DNA from: an uncultured Eubacteriales bacterium
GTDB taxonomy: Bacteria; Bacillota; Clostridia; Lachnospirales; Lachnospiraceae
Length of the DNA: 64,000 nt
Reading direction: 5' to 3'
Assembly: GCA_949284175.1 (NCBI GenBank)
Contig: CASDVE010000003.1
Location: 62,001 to 126,000 of the forward strand
Part shown: piece after piece, positions 34,255 to 42,487 of the stretch
Numbering within the stretch: position 1 is the first letter of the stretch
Layout of the letters: every line of letters starts with the position of its first letter
Notes under the pieces: model-generated
Told to the model about the DNA's origin: nothing
The model's input: only the letters and a program-made list of their open reading frames with translations
The model's database searches: none
Translations under genes and position numbers: made by a program

Positions 34255-34938
34255 TTAAGCTAAGCTATACATCATAATGAAGTGACAGATACTTCCCCCC
34301 ATAACAAAGAGATGAAAGATCTCATGGCTTCCGAAATTTTTATGACGGCTATTAAAAATTGGAAGTTTTAAAGCGTAGATAATCCCTCCAATAGTATAGA
34401 TGATACCACCTGCTAACAACCATAAAAATTGAGCTTGTGTTAAAGAGTGAAAAATAGGTTTAAAAGCTAGAACACAAGTCCATCCCATTAAAATGTAGAT
34501 AACGGAAGATAACCATTTTGGGGAGTTGATCCAACAAAGTTTTAATACAATACCGCCAATGGCAATGAACCAAACGATGGATAATAAGAGGTTGCCAATG
34601 CGATCCTCTAGTACAATGGTACAAACGGGTGTATAAGAACCAGCGATCATAATAAAGATCATAGAGTGATCCAATTTTCTCAATAGATTATTTTTTGTTT
34701 CTGATAAATCCAATGTATGATAAATAGTGCTAGCACCGTATAGTAAAATCATGCTTACAATAAAGGTAATAAAAGAAAGTACATATTCATTATTAGTACC
34801 ATTGGATGCCTTTAAGATCAATGGTGGCATGGATGCAATTGCCATAAGCATAGCGATAAAATGAGTGATAGCACTTCCAGGATCTTTAATATAATGGATA
34901 AATGTGGAACGAGTGGTTTTGGTTGATTGAGCTTGCAT
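34255..34938 (-). CDS. Hemolysin III (HlyIII/PAQR) family membrane protein
   Basis: A 227-aa protein with about seven membrane helices. The family hallmarks are the early helix-1 H/D pair (SAITHFIAM), ASTIYHTLDLS (about 100-110), LRKLDHSMIFIMIAGSYTPVC (about 115-137), and GSHEIFHLFVMGGSICHF near the C-terminus. Together these supply the His/Asp zinc site of the PAQR fold. The ATG on the minus strand at 34938 follows AAGGAGG; a longer in-frame start at 34992 lacks an RBS. Role in this organism unknown. Confidence 0.88.
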   Translation of the reverse strand: MQAQSTKTTRSTFIHYIKDPGSAITHFIAMLMAIASMPPLILKASNGTNNEYVLSFITFIVSMILLYGASTIYHTLDLSETKNNLLRKLDHSMIFIMIAGSYTPVCTIVLEDRIGNLLLSIVWFIAIGGIVLKLCWINSPKWLSSVIYILMGWTCVLAFKPIFHSLTQAQFLWLLAGGIIYTIGGIIYALKLPIFNSRHKNFGSHEIFHLFVMGGSICHFIMMYSLA

Positions 34939-35215
34939 AGTAAAACCTCCTTCTTGGTCATACAGTTCGTTTCGAAATTGTTTATAGTTCAATACGATGA
35001 TACGTAGTTTTTAAAACTATGTTATATGATTAATGATACTAACATATTTTTTGGAAGAATGCAAGGGGAAATTAAATAAGAATAAATGCAGAGAATCTGC
35101 GAATACTATTTTATACAGAATAAAAGGATTTTATTACAATGGATCGTTAAAATTTTTCGGGTATATACGATAAGAAGAATTAAAATAGAAAGAGGAATTG
35201 ATGGAATGAATGATA
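34939..35215. other. Intergenic region between divergent HlyIII and DEAD-box genes
   Basis: AT-rich DNA without ORFs. It must hold the HlyIII promoter on the minus strand; none is clear. The right half, from 35222, holds the helicase leader described separately. Confidence 0.4.
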
Positions 35216-35221
35216 AATTCC

Positions 35222-35251
35222 TTGACAGGTATAAAGCATATGTGATATAGT
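35222..35251 (+). promoter_or_regulatory. Promoter of the DEAD-box helicase leader
   Basis: Perfect TTGACA (35222-35227), 18 bp, TATAGT (35246-35251), 285 bp before the start codon. Confidence 0.7.
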
Positions 35252-35277
35252 TTTATACTATGGGAAGAGAAAAGACG

Positions 35278-35312
35278 AAGCTCTTAGACGATATGCTCTA
35301 GGAGCTTTTTTA
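35278..35312 (+). terminator. Leader terminator of the DEAD-box helicase gene
   Basis: AAGCTCtTAGA and TCTAgGAGCTTTTTT form a stem within about 25 nt of the predicted transcription start. A candidate attenuator, followed directly by copy B of the dispersed repeat. Confidence 0.75.
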
Positions 35313-35315
35313 TTT

Positions 35316-35412
35316 ACGTGAAAGCAACGAGCCAAGTAGCAATAGGATATTTGGTGACTGCTCGCGAGTGTGAGAAATTCGCAAAGCGTGTTTCGTATCG
35401 TTTCCGCGAAGG
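35316..35412 (+). repeat. Dispersed structured repeat, copy B
   Basis: Starts ACGTGAAAGCAACGAGCC and has the core GTGAGAAATTCGC-AAA-GCGTGTTTCGTATCGTTTCCGCGAAGG, aligning end to end with copy A. Its stem GAAA-tt-CGC-aaa-GCG-tg-TTTC and outer TCGCG/CGCGA pair differ from copy A but keep pairing. Lies in the 5' leader of the helicase gene. Confidence 0.75.
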
Positions 35413-35535
35413 CAATCATTGAGGATTGCTCGCAGACAGGAGATAAATATGCCAAAAATGAATGGCTTACAGATAGACTTCCCTAAGGAGAAGGGAAGAG
35501 TGTTCAAGAACACACGGTAACAGAAAGGAATTTGA

Positions 35536-37128
35536 ATGGAAACAATAAAATTTGAACAATTAGAAATTCAACAAGAAATATTAAACGCGATAACAGACAT
35601 GGGATTTGAGGAGGCAACACCAATTCAAGCAAAATCCATCCCAGTTATATTAGAAGGAAAAGATATTGTAGGGCAGGCACAGACCGGTACAGGAAAAACA
35701 GCATCTTTTGGTATTCCAATTCTTCAGAATGTGAATCCAAAAAGCAAGACATTACAAGCCATTGTACTTTGTCCAACAAGGGAATTAGCAATTCAAGTTG
35801 CGGACGAATTAAGAAAATTAGCAAAATATCTTCATGGAATCAAAGTGCTTCCAATTTATGGAGGACAAGATATTGCAAAACAGATTCGTTCCATTAAAGC
35901 AGGAACTCAAATTATCATCGGTACACCAGGACGTGTCATGGATCATATGAGAAGAAAAACAATGAAACTTGACCATGTGAAAATGGTAGCCCTTGACGAA
36001 GCCGACGAAATGCTTAACATGGGATTTAGAGAAGATATTGAAACCATCTTAAATGAAATTCCAGAAGAGCGTCAGACAATTTTATTCTCTGCAACAATGC
36101 CAAAACCAATTATGGATATTACGAAGAGATTCCAAAAAGATGCACAGATTATCAAAGTTGTAAAAAAAGAATTAACAGTTCCAAATATTGAACAATATTA
36201 CTATGAAGTGCGTCCGAAGAATAAAGCGGAAATCTTAGCTCGATTATTGGATATTTATAATCCAAATTTATCTGTTGTTTTTTGTAATACAAAACGAATG
36301 GTAGATGAGCTTGTGGATGATTTACAAGGAAGAGGATATTTTGCAGAAGGTCTTCATGGAGATTTAAAACAAAGCCAACGCGATCGCGTTATGAACGGAT
36401 TTAGAAATGGAAAAACAGAGATTTTAGTTGCCACAGATGTTGCCGCAAGAGGAATTGACGTGGATGATGTGGATGCGGTATTCAATTATGATATTCCACA
36501 GGATGATGAATATTATGTACATCGTATCGGAAGAACAGGACGTGCAGGAAGAACAGGAATTGCATTTTCTTTTGTATCAGGAAGAGAAGTGTATAAATTA
36601 AAAGAAATTCAACGCTATTGTAAAACAAAAATCAAAGCACAGCCGATTCCATCTGTCAGTGATGTGGCGGAAGCGAAAGTATCCAAAGTGTTTGAAAAAG
36701 TTACAACGATTATCGAAGAAGGCGGATTGGAATCCTATATTGATATGGTGGAAGAGGCAGTCAATGTCAGCGATTATACCACAATGGATTTAGCAGCAGC
36801 TTTCTTAAAAATGGTAATGGGTGAAAATGAAATGGCGGATGCTCAAGAACAAGGAGCTCTTGATTTTGAAAATACTGGTGCAGAAGAAGGTATGGTTCGT
36901 CTTTTCATCAATATTGGAAAGAACCAAAAAGTTCGTCCAGGAGATATTTTAGGAGCTATTGCTGGAGAGTCAGGAATGCCAGGAAAATTAGTTGGATGTA
37001 TTGATATGTTTGATAAATACACCTTTGTAGAAGTTCCAAGAGAATTTGCAATGGATGTTTTAAATGCGATGAAACATGCAAAGATTAAAGGTAAGAGCAT
37101 TAATATCGAGCCAGCAAATCAAAGATAA
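35536..37128 (+). CDS. DEAD-box RNA helicase with DbpA RNA-binding domain
   Basis: A 530-aa ATP-dependent RNA helicase of the CsdA/CshA type. Motif I is AQTGTGKT (48-55), Ia PTRELAIQ, II DEAD (about 153-156), III SAT, and VI HRIGRTGR. After the two RecA domains, residues about 455-527 form a DbpA-type RRM (VRLFINIGKNQKVRPGDIL). Such helicases serve ribosome assembly and RNA turnover, especially in the cold. The long leader (285 nt) with a terminator and the structured repeat suggests leader-based control, as is known for cold-shock helicase genes. Confidence 0.93.
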   Translation: METIKFEQLEIQQEILNAITDMGFEEATPIQAKSIPVILEGKDIVGQAQTGTGKTASFGIPILQNVNPKSKTLQAIVLCPTRELAIQVADELRKLAKYLHGIKVLPIYGGQDIAKQIRSIKAGTQIIIGTPGRVMDHMRRKTMKLDHVKMVALDEADEMLNMGFREDIETILNEIPEERQTILFSATMPKPIMDITKRFQKDAQIIKVVKKELTVPNIEQYYYEVRPKNKAEILARLLDIYNPNLSVVFCNTKRMVDELVDDLQGRGYFAEGLHGDLKQSQRDRVMNGFRNGKTEILVATDVAARGIDVDDVDAVFNYDIPQDDEYYVHRIGRTGRAGRTGIAFSFVSGREVYKLKEIQRYCKTKIKAQPIPSVSDVAEAKVSKVFEKVTTIIEEGGLESYIDMVEEAVNVSDYTTMDLAAAFLKMVMGENEMADAQEQGALDFENTGAEEGMVRLFINIGKNQKVRPGDILGAIAGESGMPGKLVGCIDMFDKYTFVEVPREFAMDVLNAMKHAKIKGKSINIEPANQR

Positions 37129-37146
37129 AAAAGAATAGAATTGGAG

Positions 37147-37198
37147 AAAGTCAAGTAGAATTGTGAGATTAGTACTCGTAATACTACTTGACTTTTTG
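37147..37198 (+). terminator. Terminator after the DEAD-box gene
   Basis: AAAGTCAAGTAG and CTACTTGACTTTTT are the arms around a 28-nt loop. Confidence 0.85.
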
Positions 37199-37288
37199 TT
37201 TATAGTTCTTTTCTTCCTTAATCTCCATATAATTTACTGTTATGAAGGAACCTATTGATTTATAACAAAGAAATAAGGAGGGGAAGAG

Positions 37289-38641
37289 ATGGAACAATGG
37301 AATAATCTATTACATGATTTTATATGGGGACCATGGATGCTCGCTATTTTTTTAGGAACAGGGCTTTATTTTTCCATCGGAACAAGATTTTTTCAAGTGC
37401 GAGGGTTTCGCTATTGGATGAAGTATACATTCGGTTCTATGTTAAGAGAAGGAACGGGGAAACAATCAGAAGAAGGGATTACACAGTTTCAATCCCTTTG
37501 TACCGCTTTGGCAGGAACACTTGGTACAGGAAATATAGCAGGGGTTGCCACTGCCTTGACCGCAGGGGGACCAGGAGCCATTTTTTGGATGTGGATCAGT
37601 GCCATTGTAGGAATGATGACAAATTTTGCAGAAAAAACCTTGGGGATTCTATATCGATATAAACAAGAGGATGGAGAGTGGATGGGAGGACCTATGATTT
37701 ATATGGAACGAGGTCTTCATTCCAAATTTCTAGCGGTTTCTTTTGCTTTTTTATGTATTTTAGCATCTTTTGGTATGGGAAATATGACACAAGCTCATTC
37801 AGTTGCAGAAGCGGTGAAAGTTTCTTTTGGTGGAGATTCCCTTATCATTGGAATTTGTCTTTCTATTTTATTAGCGTGTGTGATCTTAGGAGGAATCGGT
37901 CGGATTGCCTCTGTTACAGAAAAACTTGTGCCATTTATGGCTCTTGGATATACCATTGGAGCAGTTGCCGTTCTTTTTGTATGTGCGGATCAAGTTTTGC
38001 CAGCCTTTGGGCTTATTTTAAAAGGGGCATTTTCTTTTCACTCAGCTGGAGGAGGTCTTCTTGGATATGGGGTGAAGAAGGCAATGATGATTGGAATATC
38101 TAGGGGAATTTTTTCCAATGAGGCAGGACTTGGAAGTTCTGTTATTGTTCATTCGGCTTCCGATGTAAAACAGCCGATTATCCAAGGATTTTGGGGAATT
38201 CAAGAAGTATTTCTGGATACGATTGTTATGTGTACTTTGACAGCACTTGTGATCTTAGCATCTGGAATCTATGATGGAACGGGAGATGTGGATGGTATTG
38301 TACTGACAACAAAGGCTTTTTCCCTTGTGTTTGGAGCAAACGGAGGGAGTTTTATCAGTGTATCCGTTATTATTTTTGGATTTGCCACATTAGTTGGTTG
38401 GTCCTATTATGGAGTAAAATGTGTGGAATATTTATTCGGGAAAAAATGGGTTCCCCTCTATCAAGGAATTTACTGTGGAAGTACAGTCATTGGATGTACA
38501 ATGGAATTACAGACTGTCTGGAATTTGGCGGATAACTTGAATGGATTGCTTGCCATTCCAAACTTACTTGCAATTTTGCTTCTTTCTAAGCAAGTATTTT
38601 CTCAAATGAAGAAATTTGATGAACATAGCTTCAAAATGTAA
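37289..38641 (+). CDS. Sodium:alanine symporter (AGCS family)
   Basis: A 450-aa secondary transporter with about 10-11 membrane helices. Family landmarks are GTLGTGNIAGVATALTAGGPGAIFWMW (about 75-101), AEKTLGILYRYK, and GLGSSVIVHSASDVKQP in mid-sequence. It imports alanine or glycine with Na+. AAGGAGGGG precedes the ATG by 6 nt. No riboswitch is visible upstream. Monocistronic. Confidence 0.92.
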   Translation: MEQWNNLLHDFIWGPWMLAIFLGTGLYFSIGTRFFQVRGFRYWMKYTFGSMLREGTGKQSEEGITQFQSLCTALAGTLGTGNIAGVATALTAGGPGAIFWMWISAIVGMMTNFAEKTLGILYRYKQEDGEWMGGPMIYMERGLHSKFLAVSFAFLCILASFGMGNMTQAHSVAEAVKVSFGGDSLIIGICLSILLACVILGGIGRIASVTEKLVPFMALGYTIGAVAVLFVCADQVLPAFGLILKGAFSFHSAGGGLLGYGVKKAMMIGISRGIFSNEAGLGSSVIVHSASDVKQPIIQGFWGIQEVFLDTIVMCTLTALVILASGIYDGTGDVDGIVLTTKAFSLVFGANGGSFISVSVIIFGFATLVGWSYYGVKCVEYLFGKKWVPLYQGIYCGSTVIGCTMELQTVWNLADNLNGLLAIPNLLAILLLSKQVFSQMKKFDEHSFKM

Positions 38642-38756
38642 TGAAAATGTAATAAATTATCCACAAAGAAGAAAAAAGGATTTGTTATAATGGGGAGAAT
38701 GAAAAAAAACAGTAGGAAAAAATATAGAGATCAGTAAGAAAAAGGAGGGCAATGTT

Positions 38757-39848
38757 ATGAGAAAACATATGAAAGTAGCCATAACATTTCTTTTAGCGAT
38801 GAGTTTTATGGTGACAGGATGCAATCGTACTACATCTGTTACAACGGATACAGCAACAGAAACTACAAGTCAAGTGAAAGAGAATACACAAAAGAATGCA
38901 AATACAGAGAAAGAAAAGGGGGCAGTTCTTATTTATACATCCAATGCCAATGCGGATGGTTTTTTGGTGGAAGTTGATATGACAAGCAAAGTAACGGCTC
39001 GGTCAGTTTTCCAGTCTTTAAAAAAACATGGAATGCTTCCTAATGAAGTGAAATTGAATCAATTCACAACGAAGGAGAAGGATGGAAAGCGGATTTTAAC
39101 ATTGGATCTTTCAAAAGAGTTTTTAAACTATGTAAGAAGAATGGGAACATCAGAAGAATATCTCACAATGCAGGGGATCGTAAATACTTACTTAATTGCC
39201 TTTGATGGGACTCATATGCAGATAACGGTGGATGGAAAAGAGATTGAAACAGGGCATAATATCTATGATGATCCAATGGGATTTACGGTTTCTCTACCAG
39301 AGAATATGGAAAAAATGATGCCAGTGTTTGACTCCCTTATGCGGTGTATGACGGAACAAAAAATGAGTTATGATCCAACCAATCATGACTTTATTTGGTC
39401 ATCTATTTTTTATTTGGCAGGTGGATATGGAGAATTAGATTCCTCTTCTTCCATTCAAGATGGAGAACTTGTGATGTCTAAAAAAGCGGTAACTGTGTTT
39501 GCAAAAGCACTTTTTGAAGAAATCGATTCCTTGCCAGACATTCCACAAAAAGAAAAAGATATGGTTCGCTATGACAAAGATACAAAAAAATATTATTTTC
39601 AATTGGGGGATATCGGTCTTTCTGAAACGAAGGTGATTCAGTGTGAGGCAGGAGAAAAAGAAGGAAGTTATGTTGTGTATGCAGAACTTTTAGATCCTAT
39701 CCAGCATACGAAAATAAAATTATATAAATTTATTGTCAAGCCATTGGATAATGCCAATATGTTGCAAACGGATTCTTCAAAAGGGAAAGATAAGAACACT
39801 CTCTTCCATTATAGTATTTCTTCTGTGGAAGAAGTAAAAATGCTTTAA
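38757..39848 (+). CDS. GerMN-domain lipoprotein
   Basis: A 363-aa predicted lipoprotein with the lipobox MVTGC (Cys22) and a Thr/Gln-rich linker (about 25-55). The next segment, about 60-170, matches a GerMN (sporulation and spore germination) domain: NEVKLNQFTTKEKDGKRILTLDLSKEFL followed by QGIVNTYLIAFDGTHMQITVDGK. The rest (about 190-360) is an unassigned, beta-rich domain. Likely exposed outside the membrane; a role in the spore or cell envelope is suggested by the family and the presence of sporulation genes nearby. RBS AAAGGAGG. Confidence 0.75.
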   Translation: MRKHMKVAITFLLAMSFMVTGCNRTTSVTTDTATETTSQVKENTQKNANTEKEKGAVLIYTSNANADGFLVEVDMTSKVTARSVFQSLKKHGMLPNEVKLNQFTTKEKDGKRILTLDLSKEFLNYVRRMGTSEEYLTMQGIVNTYLIAFDGTHMQITVDGKEIETGHNIYDDPMGFTVSLPENMEKMMPVFDSLMRCMTEQKMSYDPTNHDFIWSSIFYLAGGYGELDSSSSIQDGELVMSKKAVTVFAKALFEEIDSLPDIPQKEKDMVRYDKDTKKYYFQLGDIGLSETKVIQCEAGEKEGSYVVYAELLDPIQHTKIKLYKFIVKPLDNANMLQTDSSKGKDKNTLFHYSISSVEEVKML

Positions 39849-39942
39849 ACCGTTGAGCTTTAAAGCAACGCCTTGTAACGAGATATAAAGTATGCTAAGA
39901 TCCTAACGTCAAAAATAGAAGATATGGAAGAGGAGAAAGCAT

Positions 39943-40791
39943 ATGAAGCGTATTTTAAAGTTCTTTGGCATTGTTCTTGGGAACCTAATCTTTGCCTTTG
40001 GAATCGCAGGGTTTACCATACCAAATCAGTTTCTTGTTGGAGGTACAACGGGAATTGCTCGTACGATGGAGCATTATTTAGGGCTTGAAGTGTCAACAAC
40101 AGTTGCTCTTGTCAATGTTATCACATTCTGTTTAGGATTGTATTTTCTAGGAAAGCAATTCGCTTTGACAACGATCATTAGCACCTTGATTTATCCCATA
40201 TTTTTAAATATGTTTACTAGCATGGAGGCATTGCAACATTTAACAGAGGATCGGTTATTATCTGCCATTATTGGTGGGATTATCATTGGAAGTGGATTAG
40301 GACTTGTAATTCGACTTGGCGGTTCCACTGGGGGAATGGATATTCCTCCGATTATTTTAAATAAGAAATTTCGGATTCCAGTGGCTGTTGGAATGTATGT
40401 ATTTGATAGCGTCATTTTGTTATCCCAAGTTTTGTTTTCCGATGTGGAACAGATTTTATATGGGATTGTATCCGTTCTTATTACCACAATTGTCTTAAAC
40501 CAATTGCTTGTTTATGGGGCATTTGATGTACAAGTATTCATCATCAGTGAGGAGTATGAAAAAATCAATGAGAGAATACAAACAGAGCTGGATCGAGGGT
40601 CTACTTTTGTTGAAATTCAAACAGGATACCATAAAGTGGAACAAAAGGCAATTCTTTGTGTTCTTCCAAATCGGGAGCTTTCAAGACTAAATGATGTTGT
40701 ATTGGAGATCGATCAGAAAGCCTTTATGGTTATTAATAGTGCAAGAGAAGTCAAGGGTCGAGGATTTACATTGGACAAACATCTTGCATAA
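39943..40791 (+). CDS. YitT family membrane protein (DUF161/DUF2179)
   Basis: A 282-aa protein with five or six N-terminal membrane helices (VLGNLIFAFGIAGFTIPNQF, GLGLVIRLGGSTGGMDIPP) and a soluble C-terminal DUF2179 domain (about 205-280; TELDRGSTFVEIQTGY.., REVKGRGFTL). The function of the family is not settled. ATG follows AGAGGAG. It lies upstream of copy C of the dispersed repeat. Confidence 0.88.
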   Translation: MKRILKFFGIVLGNLIFAFGIAGFTIPNQFLVGGTTGIARTMEHYLGLEVSTTVALVNVITFCLGLYFLGKQFALTTIISTLIYPIFLNMFTSMEALQHLTEDRLLSAIIGGIIIGSGLGLVIRLGGSTGGMDIPPIILNKKFRIPVAVGMYVFDSVILLSQVLFSDVEQILYGIVSVLITTIVLNQLLVYGAFDVQVFIISEEYEKINERIQTELDRGSTFVEIQTGYHKVEQKAILCVLPNRELSRLNDVVLEIDQKAFMVINSAREVKGRGFTLDKHLA

Positions 40792-40877
40792 AATCGTTTG
40801 GTTTTCATCATTTTTTAAGTAGAATTTTCAGAAACCTTGACAAAGAAAAGTATTTTTTATATAGTTTATGGTATGAA

Positions 40878-40903
40878 TGCAAGATTTAAAATAAAATCTT
40901 GCA
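40878..40903. repeat. 10-bp inverted repeat next to repeat copy C
   Basis: TGCAAGATTT (40878-40887) and AAATCTTGCA (40894-40903) are perfect arms with a 6-nt loop. It abuts the GCAAG end of the dispersed repeat on the opposite strand. Confidence 0.55.
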
Positions 40904-40952
40904 TAACTATGAGAAGCACACTTTCGGAGTTTCTCGGGTTCATAGACAGTTA
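40898..40952 (-). repeat. Dispersed structured repeat, copy C (minus strand)
   Basis: Read on the minus strand: AACTGTCTATGAACCCGAGAAACTCCGAAAGTGTGCTTCTCATAGTTATGCAAG. Matches the core of copy A (ACTGTTTGTGAACGTGAGAAACTC..GTGCTTTTCATCGTTTATGCAAAG). GAGAA/TTCTC pairs fully. Unlike the other copies, no terminator is adjacent. Confidence 0.65.
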
Positions 40953-40997
40953 CCATATGTGAGAGGTTATTGCACAATTAGGGAAGGAAAAGGATAG

Positions 40998-42251
40998 ATG
41001 AAGAAAATACCATTTGTTACGAAAGAAAAAATTGAAGAGATTGTACAACTTTACAAAACACCATTTCATTTATATGATGAAAAAGGGATTCGTGAAACAG
41101 CAAGAAATCTCTATAAAGCATTTGCTTGGAATAAGGGGTTTAAGGAGTATTTTGCTGTAAAAGCGACACCAACACCTGCTATTTTAAAAATTCTTCACGA
41201 AGAAGGATGTGGAACGGATTGTTCTTCCATGGCAGAACTTGTTATGTCAAAACGCTGTGGATTCAAAGAAGGAGAGATTATGTTTTCTTCAAATGACACG
41301 CCATTGGAAGAATTTACTTATGCCAATGAGATTGGTGGAATCATCAATTTAGATGATTTAACCCATGTACAGGCATTAAAAGAGGCTTGTGGTACCATAC
41401 CAGAAGTTGTATGCTGTCGTTATAATCCAGGTGGGGTTTTTGAGCTTGGGAATAGCATTATGGATAACCCAGGGGATGCAAAGTACGGCATGACAAAGGA
41501 ACAAATGATCAAAGCCTATAAAGAGTTAAAAGAAGCTGGGGCAAAGGAATTTGGGATTCATTCATTTTTAGCGTCCAATACCGTAACCAATGAATACTAT
41601 CCAAAACTTGCCAGAATTTTATTTGAATTAGCGGTGGAATTAAAGAAAGAAACAGGAGTGCATATTGGATTCATCAATTTATCTGGTGGTATCGGTGTTC
41701 CTTATTATCCAGACCAAGAACCAAATGATATTTTTGCCATTGGGGAGGGCGTGCGAAAAGCGTATGAAGAGATTCTCACTCCAGAGGGAATGGACGATGT
41801 TAAGATTTATACCGAATTAGGACGCTATATGTTAGCTCCAAATGGTGGGTTGATTACAACTGCTATTCATGAAAAGCATACTCACAAAGAATATATCGGG
41901 GTGGATGCGTGTGCAGCCAATTTAATGCGTCCAGCTATGTATGGAGCATATCATCACATTACAGTGTTTGGAAAAGAAGAAAGTCCATGTGATCATAAAT
42001 ATGATATTGTAGGTTCTCTTTGTGAAAATAATGATAAATTTGCCGTAGATCGTATGTTGCCTGAGATTGAAAAAGGAGATCTTCTCTTTATTCATGATAC
42101 AGGAGCACATGGTTTTTCTATGGGATATAATTATAATGGTAAACTTCGTTCTGCAGAAATTTTATTAAAAGAAGATGGGACAACTAAAATGATCCGTCGT
42201 GCAGAAACATTAGAAGATTATTTTGCAACATTAGAAGGATACGATTTTTAG
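40998..42251 (+). CDS. lysA: Diaminopimelate decarboxylase family enzyme
   Basis: A 417-aa fold-type III PLP decarboxylase. The PLP lysine lies in FAVKATPTPAILK (about 52-64). The later motifs EEGCGTDCSSMAEL, FINLSGGIGVPYYPDQE, YTELGRYM and HDTGAHGFSMGYNYNG match the DAP decarboxylase group, which makes lysine from meso-diaminopimelate. The spacing and the Cys-rich GCGTDCSS are typical of a branch seen in Firmicutes. No other lysine gene or L-box riboswitch is nearby, so a different amino-acid substrate is possible. RBS is weak (GGGAAGGAAAAGG). Confidence 0.82.
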   Translation: MKKIPFVTKEKIEEIVQLYKTPFHLYDEKGIRETARNLYKAFAWNKGFKEYFAVKATPTPAILKILHEEGCGTDCSSMAELVMSKRCGFKEGEIMFSSNDTPLEEFTYANEIGGIINLDDLTHVQALKEACGTIPEVVCCRYNPGGVFELGNSIMDNPGDAKYGMTKEQMIKAYKELKEAGAKEFGIHSFLASNTVTNEYYPKLARILFELAVELKKETGVHIGFINLSGGIGVPYYPDQEPNDIFAIGEGVRKAYEEILTPEGMDDVKIYTELGRYMLAPNGGLITTAIHEKHTHKEYIGVDACAANLMRPAMYGAYHHITVFGKEESPCDHKYDIVGSLCENNDKFAVDRMLPEIEKGDLLFIHDTGAHGFSMGYNYNGKLRSAEILLKEDGTTKMIRRAETLEDYFATLEGYDF

Positions 42252-42274
42252 AAATAAAAAGGTATGTATTGTGT

Positions 42275-42306
42275 AAAAAAGCCATTCTTATAGGGTAGCT
42301 TTTTTT
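42275..42306 (+). terminator. Terminator after lysA
   Basis: AAAAAAGC and GCTTTTTT arms with a 16-nt loop; AT-rich and moderate in strength. Confidence 0.6.
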
Positions 42307-42335
42307 CTTTATAGGAAGAAAGAAAAAAGAAAATA

Positions 42336-42363
42336 TTGACAATATATGAATATTGTATACAAT
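42336..42363 (+). promoter_or_regulatory. Promoter of the chemoreceptor gene
   Basis: TTGACA (42336-42341), 16 bp, TACAAT (42358-42363). Confidence 0.6.
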
Positions 42364-42429
42364 TAGGAAGAGTACAAAGGGGAGATCTCATTAGGAAAAA
42401 CAGGGAGTTCTATATGAAAAGGAGGTATT

Positions 42430-42479
42430 GTTGCTAAAAAAACAAAATAAAATCCTAGATAGTGGGAGTTATTAGCAAC
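42430..42479 (+). promoter_or_regulatory. Leader with short uORF bounded by an 8-bp inverted repeat
   Basis: AAAAGGAGG lies 5 nt before TTG 42431, which opens a 14-codon ORF (LKKQNKILDSGSY after the start) ending with TAG at 42473-42475. GTTGCTAA (42430-42437) and TTAGCAAC (42472-42479) are perfect complements at its two ends. The chemoreceptor ATG follows 12 nt after the uORF stop and has no good RBS of its own. Confidence 0.55.
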
Positions 42480-42487
42480 AGAAAAAG

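Noticed and set aside
40792..40997. Lysine riboswitch before the DAP decarboxylase gene
   Set aside because: The leader holds the dispersed repeat and a short hairpin; no L-box core is recognisable.
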